Shown in pieces: positions 33,841 to 44,362 of a DNA stretch of 64,000 nt (the stretch's first letter is position 1; every line of letters begins with the position of its first letter). The stretch covers positions 372,001 to 436,000 of the forward strand of contig CAJNAR010000157.1 in NCBI GenBank assembly GCA_905220665.1. The letters are read 5' to 3'. Under the pieces are notes generated by a model, which saw only the letters and a list, made by a program, of their open reading frames with translations, searched no databases and was not told the DNA's origin. The translations under genes were made by a program, and so were the position numbers. This DNA is from Albugo candida. Taxonomy: Eukaryota > Oomycota > Peronosporomycetes > Albuginales > Albuginaceae.

Positions 33841-34653
33841 GTGGCTTTAATGGAGTTGCAACGCATTCTCAACCACGATGGTATCGAAAGCATGAGTGTC
33901 CGCCAGTGTAAAGCACTTTCCGTTACGACAAACGTTCCGCTACGAGTTGGCAAGTGGACACCCGAGGAAGAAGCTTTTGCGTCAGAGCTTATTGAAGCAT
34001 TTTTAAATGGCTTGCTGGACATACCGGAAGGAGTATCTCTCCGACTCTTTCTTGCCAGAAAGCTATTCTGCCCACCCATGCGAATCACAACAAAGCTTTC
34101 AACGAATCAACTAGGTGGCAAACCCATCCGCAAACGGCTTGGGCAACTGCGCTATTTTCCGTCATCTTTAGTTGGTCAGTTCGATAAGCATCTTGCATGT
34201 AAATTCCGGTGTGACGAACTAGAAGCAAAATTTCGTTCGCGAGAAAATTTTCCACAAATCAAATATGAGACCCGAACTCTCGATGATAAGTCAAGCACAA
34301 GACGTAAGAGCAAACGCCCAACACGAAGTGGAAGTTGGACCAGAGAGGAAGAAGAATACGCGCTAGGGCTGATCTCAGCCTTTCAAGCAGGTGTTCTGGA
34401 TTTGACCGCTGGTACTACGTTAAGAAGCTATCTCGCAGAACATCTATGTTGCGACAAAATGCGAATTACGAAAAAGATGTCGTATGGTACGATTGGCGAT
34501 CGTTCTATTCCGTCCCGACTTGGTCGTTTGCGTTACCGAGCAGCTCCAGCAGTCTCTCCTACCCAGTCGTTACGTATGCTTTCGAGACTAGAAAGTCTAC
34601 GACGTGGCTGTTTCGCAATCGATCGGAGACACTCGGTACAAAATTCGATCTAA
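33841..34653 (+). CDS. Tandem SANT/Myb-like domain protein
   Basis: The 270-residue protein contains two copies of one domain. Copy 1 at about 38-105 has GKWTPEEEAFASELIEAFLN, then MRITTKLS and KRLGQLRY. Copy 2 at about 164-232 has GSWTREEEEYALGLISAFQA, then MRITKKMS and SRLGRLRY. The W-T-x-E-E-E start is Myb/SANT-like. The rest (leucine-rich arm with LR.FLA..L.C..MRI.KK) is a form I associate with stramenopile (oomycete and diatom) proteins rather than true Myb repeats. A nuclear DNA- or chromatin-binding role is inferred. The linker is basic (RRKSKRPTR). The start Met (MALMELQRIL) is the first in frame. Confidence 0.7.
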   Translation: MALMELQRILNHDGIESMSVRQCKALSVTTNVPLRVGKWTPEEEAFASELIEAFLNGLLDIPEGVSLRLFLARKLFCPPMRITTKLSTNQLGGKPIRKRLGQLRYFPSSLVGQFDKHLACKFRCDELEAKFRSRENFPQIKYETRTLDDKSSTRRKSKRPTRSGSWTREEEEYALGLISAFQAGVLDLTAGTTLRSYLAEHLCCDKMRITKKMSYGTIGDRSIPSRLGRLRYRAAPAVSPTQSLRMLSRLESLRRGCFAIDRRHSVQNSI

Positions 34654-35926
34654 TTACAAAGCGTTGGACATAATTAAAATAATAATCTATTCAAAAGCTT
34701 ACCAAATTACAGGATGCATAAATTTTCATCATTGAACGTGTGTACACAGACTGCTTAAAAATGCTCTATGCAAATTGTATCCGTAAACAACTTGCGTGCT
34801 CGTTTAGCGTAGTTCGTCTTTCGCCCTTATGCGTCTGGCACGTATCTCTGACAAAACACAGCCAAAAAGGCTCAATGACGCTTTCTATGTTGAAGAAATC
34901 TCTTTGATAGAGCTTATGGATGCGATCTGAGAAGTAGAAAAGGATGTTGCATCATTACAGACAGTTTTGACGACGCCTTCGCCCAACGAGAAATTCAATT
35001 CAAAATAGGAGACGATTATATCACCTGTTCACGCATTAGAAAAGCCAATAAACGCATCTCTATCGTTCCTGGTAATTATCCGAGTTAGAAGATTGATCTT
35101 GTGCTGTCGGCCTTTCTCAGCATGATGGTAGCCTCGTGAAACAGCTCAATAGCTTCACAGTGAGATTTCACGCCATTCAACCCATATGACACAGCATATG
35201 AAGACGCATCGGGCTGGATGCTCGGATGCGTCGAGTTTGTAAAGAATATCGGTGTTAACGAGAAGTCGACGTACACGCACGTACACGCCGGAGAAAAGCC
35301 GGAATGAGAAGAACAAAAACAGCAAGTCCAAACTGAAGAGAACGCCAAAGATCGCCAGTGGACGATGGGACACAAGTTAATGCATATGGACCTTAATTTG
35401 ACAGATCACACCCGCAAGCTTTTCATTGAAGCCCGATGGCTCGCTCCCATCCATTACAGGACGAGTAATGTGTACAGATCGTTTCGACTGCAAATTGGTT
35501 AGACCAAGTGTAGTCGCCGCTGGAGAAAGAGGATACATCAGAATTACAGATTTGAACGAAGGAATAGAACTCGTAGTCTGCTTTACAACGGTCTATATAA
35601 TCGACAGCAACCAGAGAGCAATTTGTTCGTTCAATGCCATAAACGAATCTAGCGGAGCGAGCGCTGTCTTGCTCTATTGAGAATCAAACAGCTCTCGCCC
35701 ATAAAGATGGATCAAACTAGTGGGGATACATTATTTAGAGCATCAAGCCTTCCTTGAAAGGACACTTGTGCTGCATATAGAGTGTGAAATTATAGATTCG
35801 AAATACAGCCTGAGGTTCTGACGGAAGGAATTTCTGATGTCGTCCGTGGAGGTATCCTTATATGTCACCGATGTACACGATCCCCACAATAGTAAATAAT
35901 CGTTTGATTCGATATACAATCGTCTT
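34654..35926. other. Intergenic, weak coding traces only
   Basis: Near 34828-34930 the plus strand reads MRLARISDKTQPKRLNDAFY and then VEEISLIELMDAI before a stop. It continues in the same frame with EVEKDVASLQ, faintly like a prefoldin beta-subunit fragment but too short and interrupted to call. On the minus strand at 35085-35375 a frame ends EAIELFHEATIMLRKADSTR, which also looks protein-like without a family. Neither is annotated as a gene. Confidence 0.35.
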
Positions 35927-36810
35927 TTACATAGCTACAAGATCCTTCTCTTTTTGCTCTAATAATGCATCGATCTCAACGATACACTGGTCGGTTAACT
36001 TCTGAATCGCGTCTTTCATCTCTTTGACATCGTCCTCCGCGATTTCTTTACTTTTCTTCAAGGTATTCATGGAATCTTGACGAACTCGACGTATATGACT
36101 ACGTGCCTGTTCTGCTTGTTTTTTCACGGATTTAGACAGCTCTATTCTTGTTTCTTTGGACATCCTATGTGATTACTCCCGTCTTAATTCACACGCCTAA
36201 AAATTTAGATAGTAGTACTTACTTGGGGAATGTAACTACCAGCGAGGAGATTTCCTCTCTGATCGAATAGCATGCGTTTACGTTTGCAATGGTTTTCTTG
36301 ACTTCCTGTAGTAGCTACTCGACATATGATTATGTCATTTAGTGTTCTTGCATCAGCCATGTGACTTACGCTATGGTCATATACATTGACGGACAACGAA
36401 TAAGCTCCAGTGACCGCAATTTGGGCAAGTTGAGGAAGTGGAACGGATTGTCCATACGCTTGCACATGAACTGTATCAAATATCCCACCATCCGCTTTTC
36501 CAGGTCGCATTTGGCTAAGTTGTCGGGTAAAGTTCAAAATTGCACCATTCATATTTCTTCTACTCTTTGCTTTCAGCTCTTCTGCGTCAAACTCTTCACT
36601 TTCGGGGCTCTTATTTTGCTTTTTAGTCTTTGCAAATGTGCGAACGTGTTGTTGCGCAGGACACAGTAGCTGCTGAGGGGTTTGTAATTGGATGTTGTTC
36701 ACAGAATGCGTACTGATCACACGCATTGGCAGACGAACAAGTGATAAACATTGCAATTGCGCTCTCACGGTACGACAACGGCCGCTTAAGCGAATCAGCG
36801 TCGATCTCAT
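35927..36810 (-). CDS. Mitochondrial ribosome recycling factor
   Basis: Exons 36810-36370, 36305-36223 and 36164-35927 join in phase to 253 residues. The start at 36810 gives MRSTLIRLSGRCRTVRAQLQ, an arginine-rich, acid-free mitochondrial presequence. An upstream in-frame Met at 36876 lacks that character. The mature part shows the RRF pattern: MNGAILNFTRQLSQMRPGKA, then VPLPQLAQIAV, VNVYDHS and FPKMSKETRIELSKSVKKQA. It ends with HIRRVRQDSMNTLKKSKEIA and a charged C-terminal helix. RRF, with elongation factor G, splits the post-termination ribosome in organelles. The three-helix domain keeps the conserved R.VR.D motif. Confidence 0.88.
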
Positions 36811-36906
36811 CAGAACCACTGAGTTAGAATGAAAGTAGTCATGTGGACCACCTTGATACAGATTTATTTGATTCAATGTATCCGATAGAATGATTTGAAA
36901 GCTACT

Positions 36907-38676
36907 TTACTCTGTGCTACTTTGCAGCCGCTGTTGTAGCTCACGATTTCTTACCATCAATTCTCGTATTCGTGTGTGTTCGTTTTCAAAAGTGTTTGAG
37001 CAGTTTGTCTGCGCATTACTCTCCTTGACAGGGAAATTTTGCTCGGCACATCTTTGGCAGTGTGATGGCGTAAATTCGTTTCTAGAGCGTGTGAGACAAG
37101 TTCCATGACGTTGATTCGACGCTGTTATAGGTTCCTGCAAATCTCGTGTTAAACTGTGGCCATTTCGCACAAGCATCCATTCAGAAAGCAAATCGTTGCG
37201 TTGCGTTGCACTTTGCAGATCCAACTTCAAGACGGAAAGCTTTGATTCCAAGTTAATTTTATCAGCCTTCAAAACATCGAAATGACGTTTCCAATCTTGA
37301 TCTCGTTGCGATTGCAATGATCTCAATTCCTGGACCTGGACATATCAAATCAGTAAATATCCTAGTTGGTTGTTCAAGACCGTTGATCGTACCGTCTGCG
37401 TCAGCGTGCAATTTTCCGTCTCAAGATCCAGGACTTGCGCCTTGAGCTCTTCAGTTTCCTTCAGTGCATATGTACTGGAATCGAAACGTCTCATTAGCAT
37501 GCTGCACCTCTTTTCCATCGCGCCATTAATTTCTTGCAAGGAGTGTATTTCACTGGTTGATTCTTCGTCGCGTTCGCGAGCTTGTATGATCTGCTGTTCT
37601 TTTTCTTCGACTTGTAAGCGCAGTGAAACAATCATATTTTGGGCTTCTAAAGCCTCAGATCGAAGCTCATCAACTTGGACACGATATCGTTGCTCTTGAC
37701 TCTCATCTTCGCGATGTTGTGCTTGCAACTGCTTCACTCTCATACGCTCTCGCTCCAGGCGATTTCTAAGAGATGTTGATTCGTGCTACAAACTGCTATA
37801 AGGCGACTGCGACATCCAGTCTGATATTACTCACATCTTTGCGATCGAGCTCTTGTTCCAGTTCCTTAATTGTAACTGTTAATGTCTCCTGAATTTTGTG
37901 CTGAAATGTGTTGTTATCGTGACCAGGTCGTCGTCTGAAGCCATCTCTGTCGTGTGAAGGGGGTGCAGGAGGAGGAAGCGGAATCTCAGTTGAATGAAGT
38001 ATATCTGACTGATCAGAATCATGTATTGTTCCATGATACTGTAACAGCAATTTCTTCTCCCGTTCTAGCTCAAGAGCTCGGCGAATCAACTGTTCATTCT
38101 TTTCTTTTTCAAGCCGCAACTCCTTCCGTAGTTGGTCCTGCACAGCCTCAAATTCATGGGACATATCATGGGTATCATGACTACAAGGTAGAAGAGAACA
38201 TGGAGATGCAAATTCATGCTGTTCTAAAATCTTCTTCAGCCTCTGTATCTCCTTCTCAGCTTCTTGTCGAACTTTCGTCTCCTCTTGCACTTTTTCCGTC
38301 AGGACTGCAAACTTCTCACATAAGGTGTGTAGTTGCTCGGTAGCTTCTGTACTGGAGAGCGATTTAGGCAAATCTTTGGCGTTTCTTGCCTGGTATGAGC
38401 AAGAGCACGTTGAGATCTAGAGAATAAGACATCATGCAAGAGGAATACTCGTACAGATGCAAGAGGTTCAGAACGTGAACCAGAATCATCACTGTCATTT
38501 GTGCTGCTAGCGACTCGCTTTTCTGCCAGTGGAAAGGTGAGTCACGAGGGTACAGATGACCTTTGCAAGCAATTTTTGACCTCCGGTCTTGTTCCGGTCG
38601 ATATTTCCCATTCCACTTCCTCTCGCCAAAACGTATGCCGACACCAAACTGTTCGAAGACAAAATTTCAGTTGCAT
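36907..38676 (-). CDS. Coiled-coil protein
   Basis: Multi-exon minus-strand gene. The likely start at 38676 reads MQLKFCLRTVWCRHTFWREE, then a Ser/Asp-rich linker (ASSTNDSDDSGSRSEPLAS). A long series of coiled-coil blocks follows: LCEKFAVLTEKVQEETKVRQ at about 38330, LRKELRLEKEKNEQLIRRAL at about 38100, IKELEQELDRKD before a splice at about 37830, VDELRSEALEAQNMIVSLRL at about 37640 and KADKINLESKLSVLKLDLQS at about 37270. It ends RNRELQQRLQSSTE at 36907. A proline-rich insert (IPLPPPAPPSHDR) interrupts the coil. The tryptophan-rich N-terminus could be a small beta domain such as an NT-C2-like fold, but this is a guess. Splice sites in the first 300 bp are only approximately placed. Confidence 0.6.
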
Positions 38677-38727
38677 TACTATTTTTAGGAATAGCGGTAT
38701 TTCGCAACCTCTGGTACACCATTGAGA

Positions 38728-41528
38728 CTAATGGATTCTATCATGATTCTGCCCATCACACATTGACTCACTGTGTGCCAGTGGTGAATTCAAGACTGAG
38801 AGAGGACCGATAGTGGGTGGCTCCAGATTTTGAAAGACATTTGTATGCTGCAAGTTTTGGGTCAGAGCTTCGAGAAACTTTTGACTTGCTTTGATTTTTT
38901 GACAATTGTTTTCGACAATTACACACAAGTAAACGTATCGATCCACCTGTGCGATATTGTATGTTTGTTGCTTGTTATGACTTTCAAAGCTACAAAATGG
39001 TTTCAATCCGTCAAACTGATGATGTTGTTTCTTCGGATGCTTACCTGATGTGCGATATCGACTTATGTTTTCGTTTCGTTTCAATTTGATGTATAAGATC
39101 AAGCCAATAAAGCTCAAGAATTTCTGGCGATGGATACACGAATATTGCTGTCCAATTGCCGGATTGATCGTCTCTTTGCAAAGCGCTCAGTGTGCTGTCC
39201 TTTTCGCAGCTTGAAAACAAAGAATGAAGTGTGTGATGCTTGCCCTTTTCCAAATAGCTTTGTTCTAGTAGTAATATCACACCCCCATTGTGTGTGCTTT
39301 GGGCCAGGTCTGCTACAGTATAACAGGCGATTTAACATAATTAGACAGCTAAATGTGATTGCCACAAGTACCTCGTTGGTCGAAGGTAGGTATAGGTGGC
39401 TCCTGAAATAGGGACGAATTTTTAATAAAAGCTTGCATTTCAAGATGAGTTTCATATTGCTGTGCGAGGGAATGGGCAAAGTAGATATAGAACTTTGCAA
39501 TCAGTGAATGAAAGAAACGGTGTGACCATTGATAGATGCGTAAGGGGCAGTCACAATCATTGCTCTGAAATCTTGGCTTTGGGGTAGAATGAAAAGCTGG
39601 AAAGTCATTGCTCTCCCTGCGACCGACAGACACGCTTTTACACAAGAGCTTCCCTTCTGAATATAACGAAGGAGTGTTGGCTTCGTTAAGGGTGTATGGC
39701 GACTTGGACGATGAAAATGGGAGATCTTCGTGGTCGTGGTTTCTGTATGGGATACGATGTCATCTCACTGACGCATCAGTATCGATACATACCGGTGGGT
39801 CTGGATTTCGGAGCCGAAAATATATTGGGAGTTTGCAAAACTACAGATGTAGTGAGAAAAAGTCGAGTACTTAATATTCGCAACGCCTGTACCTGGTAGA
39901 CTCCATTTCCAACGAAGCGGCAGTTGCTATGGATTGCACATAGAGAGTTTCTATCAGTAGATGTGAATAACTCGATGCATGTTACAATGAGTAAGAGGTG
40001 CTACCTGTCACTGAGTGATTTTTGAATGGACTGCTAGTGCCTTCCAAGCATATCATGCTCGGGTCGAATTTGGACGCGATGCCAGGTTTGCCCAAATGAT
40101 AGAGCTGCGCATCTGTGCAAAATTTGGATTCGCTGGAAAGTTTCACTGAGGCAGTGTTTTCCCAGAGAAAACCTTTTTTCGTCCTTGTTCTCGTGCGGTA
40201 GATATTGCCTATACTCGATCTTTCTTCCACGATTCTTCTCACCAATATGTTCTTGTGTGCAGTCCATTTTTTTAATACTTTTTTGAGCTCGTGCAGAGCC
40301 ACAATAGCAGCAACACTGTTGCACGACGAAATCATAATCTCACATCGAAATGCTGCTTCAATCGATTCAATTTCGCGCAGACCCGATATCTTCAAGATGC
40401 CCAATAGTGGATGATCAAAGCTTTCATATTCTTTTTTCAATCCTTTCAGCGATATCGTGAGCTACATTTACAATAAATAGCGATCTCCATCGACTCGGCA
40501 GGTTGATAAAATACCTTTTCATAGTCATGCCGAGGTGATGGACACGCCAAAGAGCGATAAATTCGAATCATTTTCGATCGAATCTACGCACCAAGCGACT
40601 GATATACAATTTGCGTCAATACGCAATGATGGATACCTGAAAAAACCCAGCTGCTTGAGCAAAAAGCTCCCAGTAATACTGGGAAAGACCAGTGAGCAGC
40701 ATGATTGATTCTTTCGGGGTATCTGCCTGACGGCTTTCTTCTTCCACCTGAGCTCTATCCACATTGAAATTGGATTGAGCACCACGTTCGCGTTGCCTAG
40801 TGGCTAATAAGGACCTGTCGTGGAGTATTTCTCTGCCCCAGCGATTCATCTTGATCTTTGCATCGCGGCCACAATTTCTTGACACTGACGAGCGTGTTGG
40901 ATGCATCATGAACATATGCAGCTCCTTCGCTACATGTCTTAGTAAATGAATGAACGTTGTGTACATAGTATCAATTCGGCAGCTATCCAGATAATCCGTT
41001 TCCAGATACTTCATCAGATGATATCTTTGTCGTATAGTGCATGAGAATCGTATAGTAGCCAGCAACAATGAAAGCGCTTACGTGCTCTCACATGCTGCAC
41101 CGAGACGGAAAGCTACCACAAGAATATGAGGTATCTTGGAAGTTGTAAAGGTGCATGCCTGGATCAAGATAAGCTAAGAACTGTTCTTCTGTGAGGATCC
41201 GCATCGATCTACTACCTGCCGATATTGAAACTTTGATATTAAATCGAAAAAAACGGGTGCTACTTCGTCTAATACTTTGATAAATTCCGCCACGTTACTG
41301 AATTCGAGTGAGCCGATGAGGTAAATCAGCTCTTGTTTGCGATTTTTGTGAGACGAATTTAGATCAACGCTGGCGCTTTTCATTCGAGGAAGCATTGAAC
41401 CTTATTAAGCCAATCACACATACGACAACGTCATCACTGTCATACCTTTCCAGGTTTAACGATACGTACAGCAAAGCAAAAGGATGGGGAAAGCCACTTA
41501 AAGTAGGAACGTCTTTATCTGCAGTCAT
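38728..41528 (-). CDS. KICS2: KICS2-like KICSTOR subunit
   Basis: Spliced minus-strand gene whose blocks match animal KICS2 (C12orf66) in order. The blocks are: a helical start with LIYLIGSLEFSNVAEFIKVL; YHLMKYLETDYLDSCRIDTM, like YHSLTYLGQ..KDSIRTIYT; IMLLTGLSQYYWELFAQAAG, like LLSHLSEQLCFFVQA; YESFDHPLLGILKISGLREI, like FHHPILSPLESS; and LHELKKVLKKWT, like LHSAHTKLQTW. The C-terminal exon has FCSFESHNKQQTYNIAQVDR, YVYLCVIVE and FLEALTQNLQHTNVFQNLEP, like [23 protein letters not shown]. KICSTOR tethers GATOR1 to lysosomes and restrains TORC1 when amino acids or glucose are low. The start (MTADKDVPTLSGFPHP) and the introns between about 39100 and 40000 are not fully resolved. Confidence 0.68.
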
Positions 41529-41685
41529 GAAAAGTCCGACTAGCATGCATACATTTCTGTCGCAGCAGCGAGGCTACATGGAGTCAGTTGTAAGTGTCCT
41601 CTACAACTGCGGTGTTTGGTTTCTAAAGTAGACGATGAACTATTAAAGTGATTAAATGCAATTGTAGGTGGGTCACTTTTCACAT

Positions 41686-42144
41686 TTAAAGCTCCAGAAC
41701 AAAGACGCCGTCACTCTCCTCCGTACTGCAATCCATCCATTCAAGCTCCGTTGATTTCTGCCGTCTACGCATTCGATGTTCCTCAAGATAGCGTGAGTTT
41801 GTTTCATGGTCCATTCTCTTAAAAAAGCCTAAATTACTGTACAATGAGAAGTTGTCATCATCGAGAAGTTCCCATGAATCTGCTTGCCCAACATAACAAG
41901 TCTGAATGATGCGAAAGCATGTCTGACTCGATTCGAGTACCTTGCGCGGATTTTGACGCCTTTTTGGTATCGATACTGGTTTCGTGCGAGGGTATTGTGG
42001 AGTAGCCGTTGGTTTCTGCCCATTACCTTCGCTGCTACTGCACCCGCCATATGCAGTTTGATTAACAGCGAGTATTCCATTTGTACACGCTTTCTTTAAG
42101 GAATAACACCCCGATCTCACAAAAGTATCCATTTTTGGGCACAT
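41686..42144 (-). CDS. Hypothetical protein
   Basis: The frame is uninterrupted for 152 codons. It has a basic, proline/arginine-containing middle (TKPVSIPKRRQNPRKVLESS) and an acidic C-terminus ending STEESDGVFVLEL. No domain is recognised. It lies between the 5' ends of the KICS2-like gene (same strand) and the LRR gene (divergent). The start at 42144 reads MCPKMDTFVRSG, and Met5 is an alternative. It may be a lineage-specific regulatory or disordered protein. Confidence 0.42.
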   Translation of the reverse strand: MCPKMDTFVRSGCYSLKKACTNGILAVNQTAYGGCSSSEGNGQKPTATPQYPRTKPVSIPKRRQNPRKVLESSQTCFRIIQTCYVGQADSWELLDDDNFSLYSNLGFFKRMDHETNSRYLEEHRMRRRQKSTELEWMDCSTEESDGVFVLEL

Positions 42145-42501
42145 AATCGACAGTTGTCGCGATCTGCGTGGTTGTGAAAATTTACAAATGCTTCGAATTC
42201 GGCATTGAAAAAATTTGTAGTCTCTAGAACACAGCGAGGCAAGTACCCTATCGCGATGAGCATTGAGACAATTTTGTTAAAATTTTACTACACCTAATTG
42301 TACACTATAAAAGCAATTCGACTGAGTCTGATGACTCATCTGCTTCGACGTGCGTGCTTGAGCCAATCTCACTGATGGTTACGTACGCTTAAAGCTTATC
42401 AGACGCTTGTAATTGGCTTGCAATCCAAGTCTCAATAAGTAGTGACCGGTATTCTACTGGTAGCCTATAAACTTGACTATAATTCAGCCACTATCGACAA
42501 A

Positions 42502-44093
42502 ATGGCGCAAACTTGTAGGAGGCACAAAATCAAAAAGCTAACAAAGGATAAAATCGAGCTATTGTTACCCGAAATCCTCGTTGGCAACTCTCTTGACTTG
42601 AGTGTTCGTGGGATCGAAGCGATATTGACATTTGAAGGACTCGAAAAATGTACCAAAGTTGATATCAGTAGTAATCGTATCACCAACCTCCCTAGTCTAT
42701 CACCGATTAAAAATGCAACAATGCTCAAGCTAAATAACAATAAACTGCGATCAGAGGTTTCGAATCTGAATGCTTCGAAAAGTTTGATTGACTACTAACT
42801 AAGTGTATCAGAGTCTCACCCAGCTTGGATTATTACGTAAACTAGTAACACTCAATCTTGGCAATAATCAGATTTCGAGGTTACCGAAAGACTCACTAAG
42901 AGCTTTGAATAAGCTTAAGGCTCTTGTTTTGAATGATAACATGATACAGACCCTGGATTGGCTACCAAAACTATCTGTTTGTGACTCTTTTGTGAATGTC
43001 AGGGCTTTATTTATCTATATCTGACTCTGGTACGATAGGCACTCGGTTCGTTGATTATGAGTCACAATCGCATTTCCGAATTGGATAGTCGAATCATTCT
43101 TCGACTTCCCAACCTTATCAAACTATCGCTGTGAGCACGTGCATCCGTTTCTCTACCGAATCGTGTTTGACTAAGCGCTTTCTGGACGGGAATAGATCTC
43201 ATAATCAGCTAACAGAGATTCCCGATTTATCAGCGTTGCCTCATCTGGGAGAGCTTCGATTATCACACAACAACATACAGCGAGTGCCATCAACTCTTGC
43301 AAACAACAGTATGATATTCCAGCACTTTTGTTTCGTCCAAACTTTATTTACCGAGTTATCCGTTAGTATGTTTGAAGCTTTTAGACTTAGGACACAACGC
43401 AGTTGACGATTGGAGTGGCGTAGAAGCACTACGTTCGTTGGAACATCTCAAGCAGCTTAATTTAAGAGGAAATCCCATTGCAGGTAATTCACAGACTGTG
43501 GAAAGCTCCGATTCAAAAGCCCGAGTAGTGGATGAAAAGACCACGCTCTACTCCAAGACGATGAAACAGATGTTTCCACATTTGGTGATACGAGATGGAG
43601 AACGCGTGCGAGGCAAAAAATCGCATGGCTACGAAGCAGGAATGACGAAAAGAAAAATAAAGGTCAAAAGTGGGGCAAATTTTGATGATTCAAAAGCTGA
43701 TGTACGAGACGATAAGTTCGAAAAACTGCATGCAGAAGGTGTCAGTAGATTCAAACACCCACCATACGAAGCAAACACTAATCCCCAATCAGATGGAAAC
43801 GAAGCAAAAGGACAGACCGATAGTGGTGGAGTAAATCCTCCAAAGCCTGATAAAAAACGAAAAGCCTCCAGCTCAGAAAAGCAATCCAGAATGGTACACT
43901 GGACTTTGTCTTGATTCTTCATCTGACCTATTCTTTCGTATTCTAGGACCCAGCAAGCGGTGTGCTGCAAATGAGAAATTGCAAGAGACCTGCACATAGA
44001 AACAGGAACCTGATACTGCCTAATGAAGCTCATCCGCCAAGGTTAGCGCCTATAGACACCGTTGGACTAGGAGGAGAATCAGCTTGGGATTAG
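42502..44093 (+). CDS. Leucine-rich repeat protein
   Basis: The multi-exon gene starts at MAQTCRRHKIKKLTKDKIEL. Leucine-rich repeats of the SDS22-like type continue across exons: CTKVDISSNRITNLPSL, LVTLNLGNNQISRLP, LKALVLNDNMIQTLDWL, LIMSHNRISEL (near 43060), GELRLSHNNIQRVPS and LKQLNLRGNPIAGN. The last repeat is followed by a basic, disordered tail and a final exon ending LGGESAWD at 44093. Intron 1 (about 42756-42810) contains TACTAAC, a consensus branch site, shortly before its CAG acceptor. SDS22-like LRR proteins bind phosphatase or cytoskeletal partners, and no specific orthologue is apparent. The middle exons (43020-43380) are short, and their boundaries are approximate. Confidence 0.72.
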
Positions 44094-44362
44094 CATGTAA
44101 TTCTAATCAAAGTGCTCGCTTTCGATTACTCGCAATTTCTGGAAAACCGACAATGGTGCAAGCTACATCCTTCCGATCGTTGTTTCAAGTTGATCATCCA
44201 ACGATAAGGACCTGTATATACCAATAATCCCCGTCTCGGCACATCTACCCAACTGCTTGAAAATGGCCGTATCTTACATTCATGAAGGACAGTTGATCCA
44301 AACTGCCTAATGATTGCAGAATGGAAGCTTACGAGCTCTCAAAATCAAGATCAACTTTTTAA

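Noticed and set aside
34828..35010. Prefoldin-like fragment on the plus strand
   Set aside because: The match is short, interrupted by stops and lacks the C-terminal KFG-type ending, so it is described only in the intergenic note.
36361..36669. 102-codon plus-strand frame
   Set aside because: It is antisense to the mitochondrial ribosome recycling factor exon.
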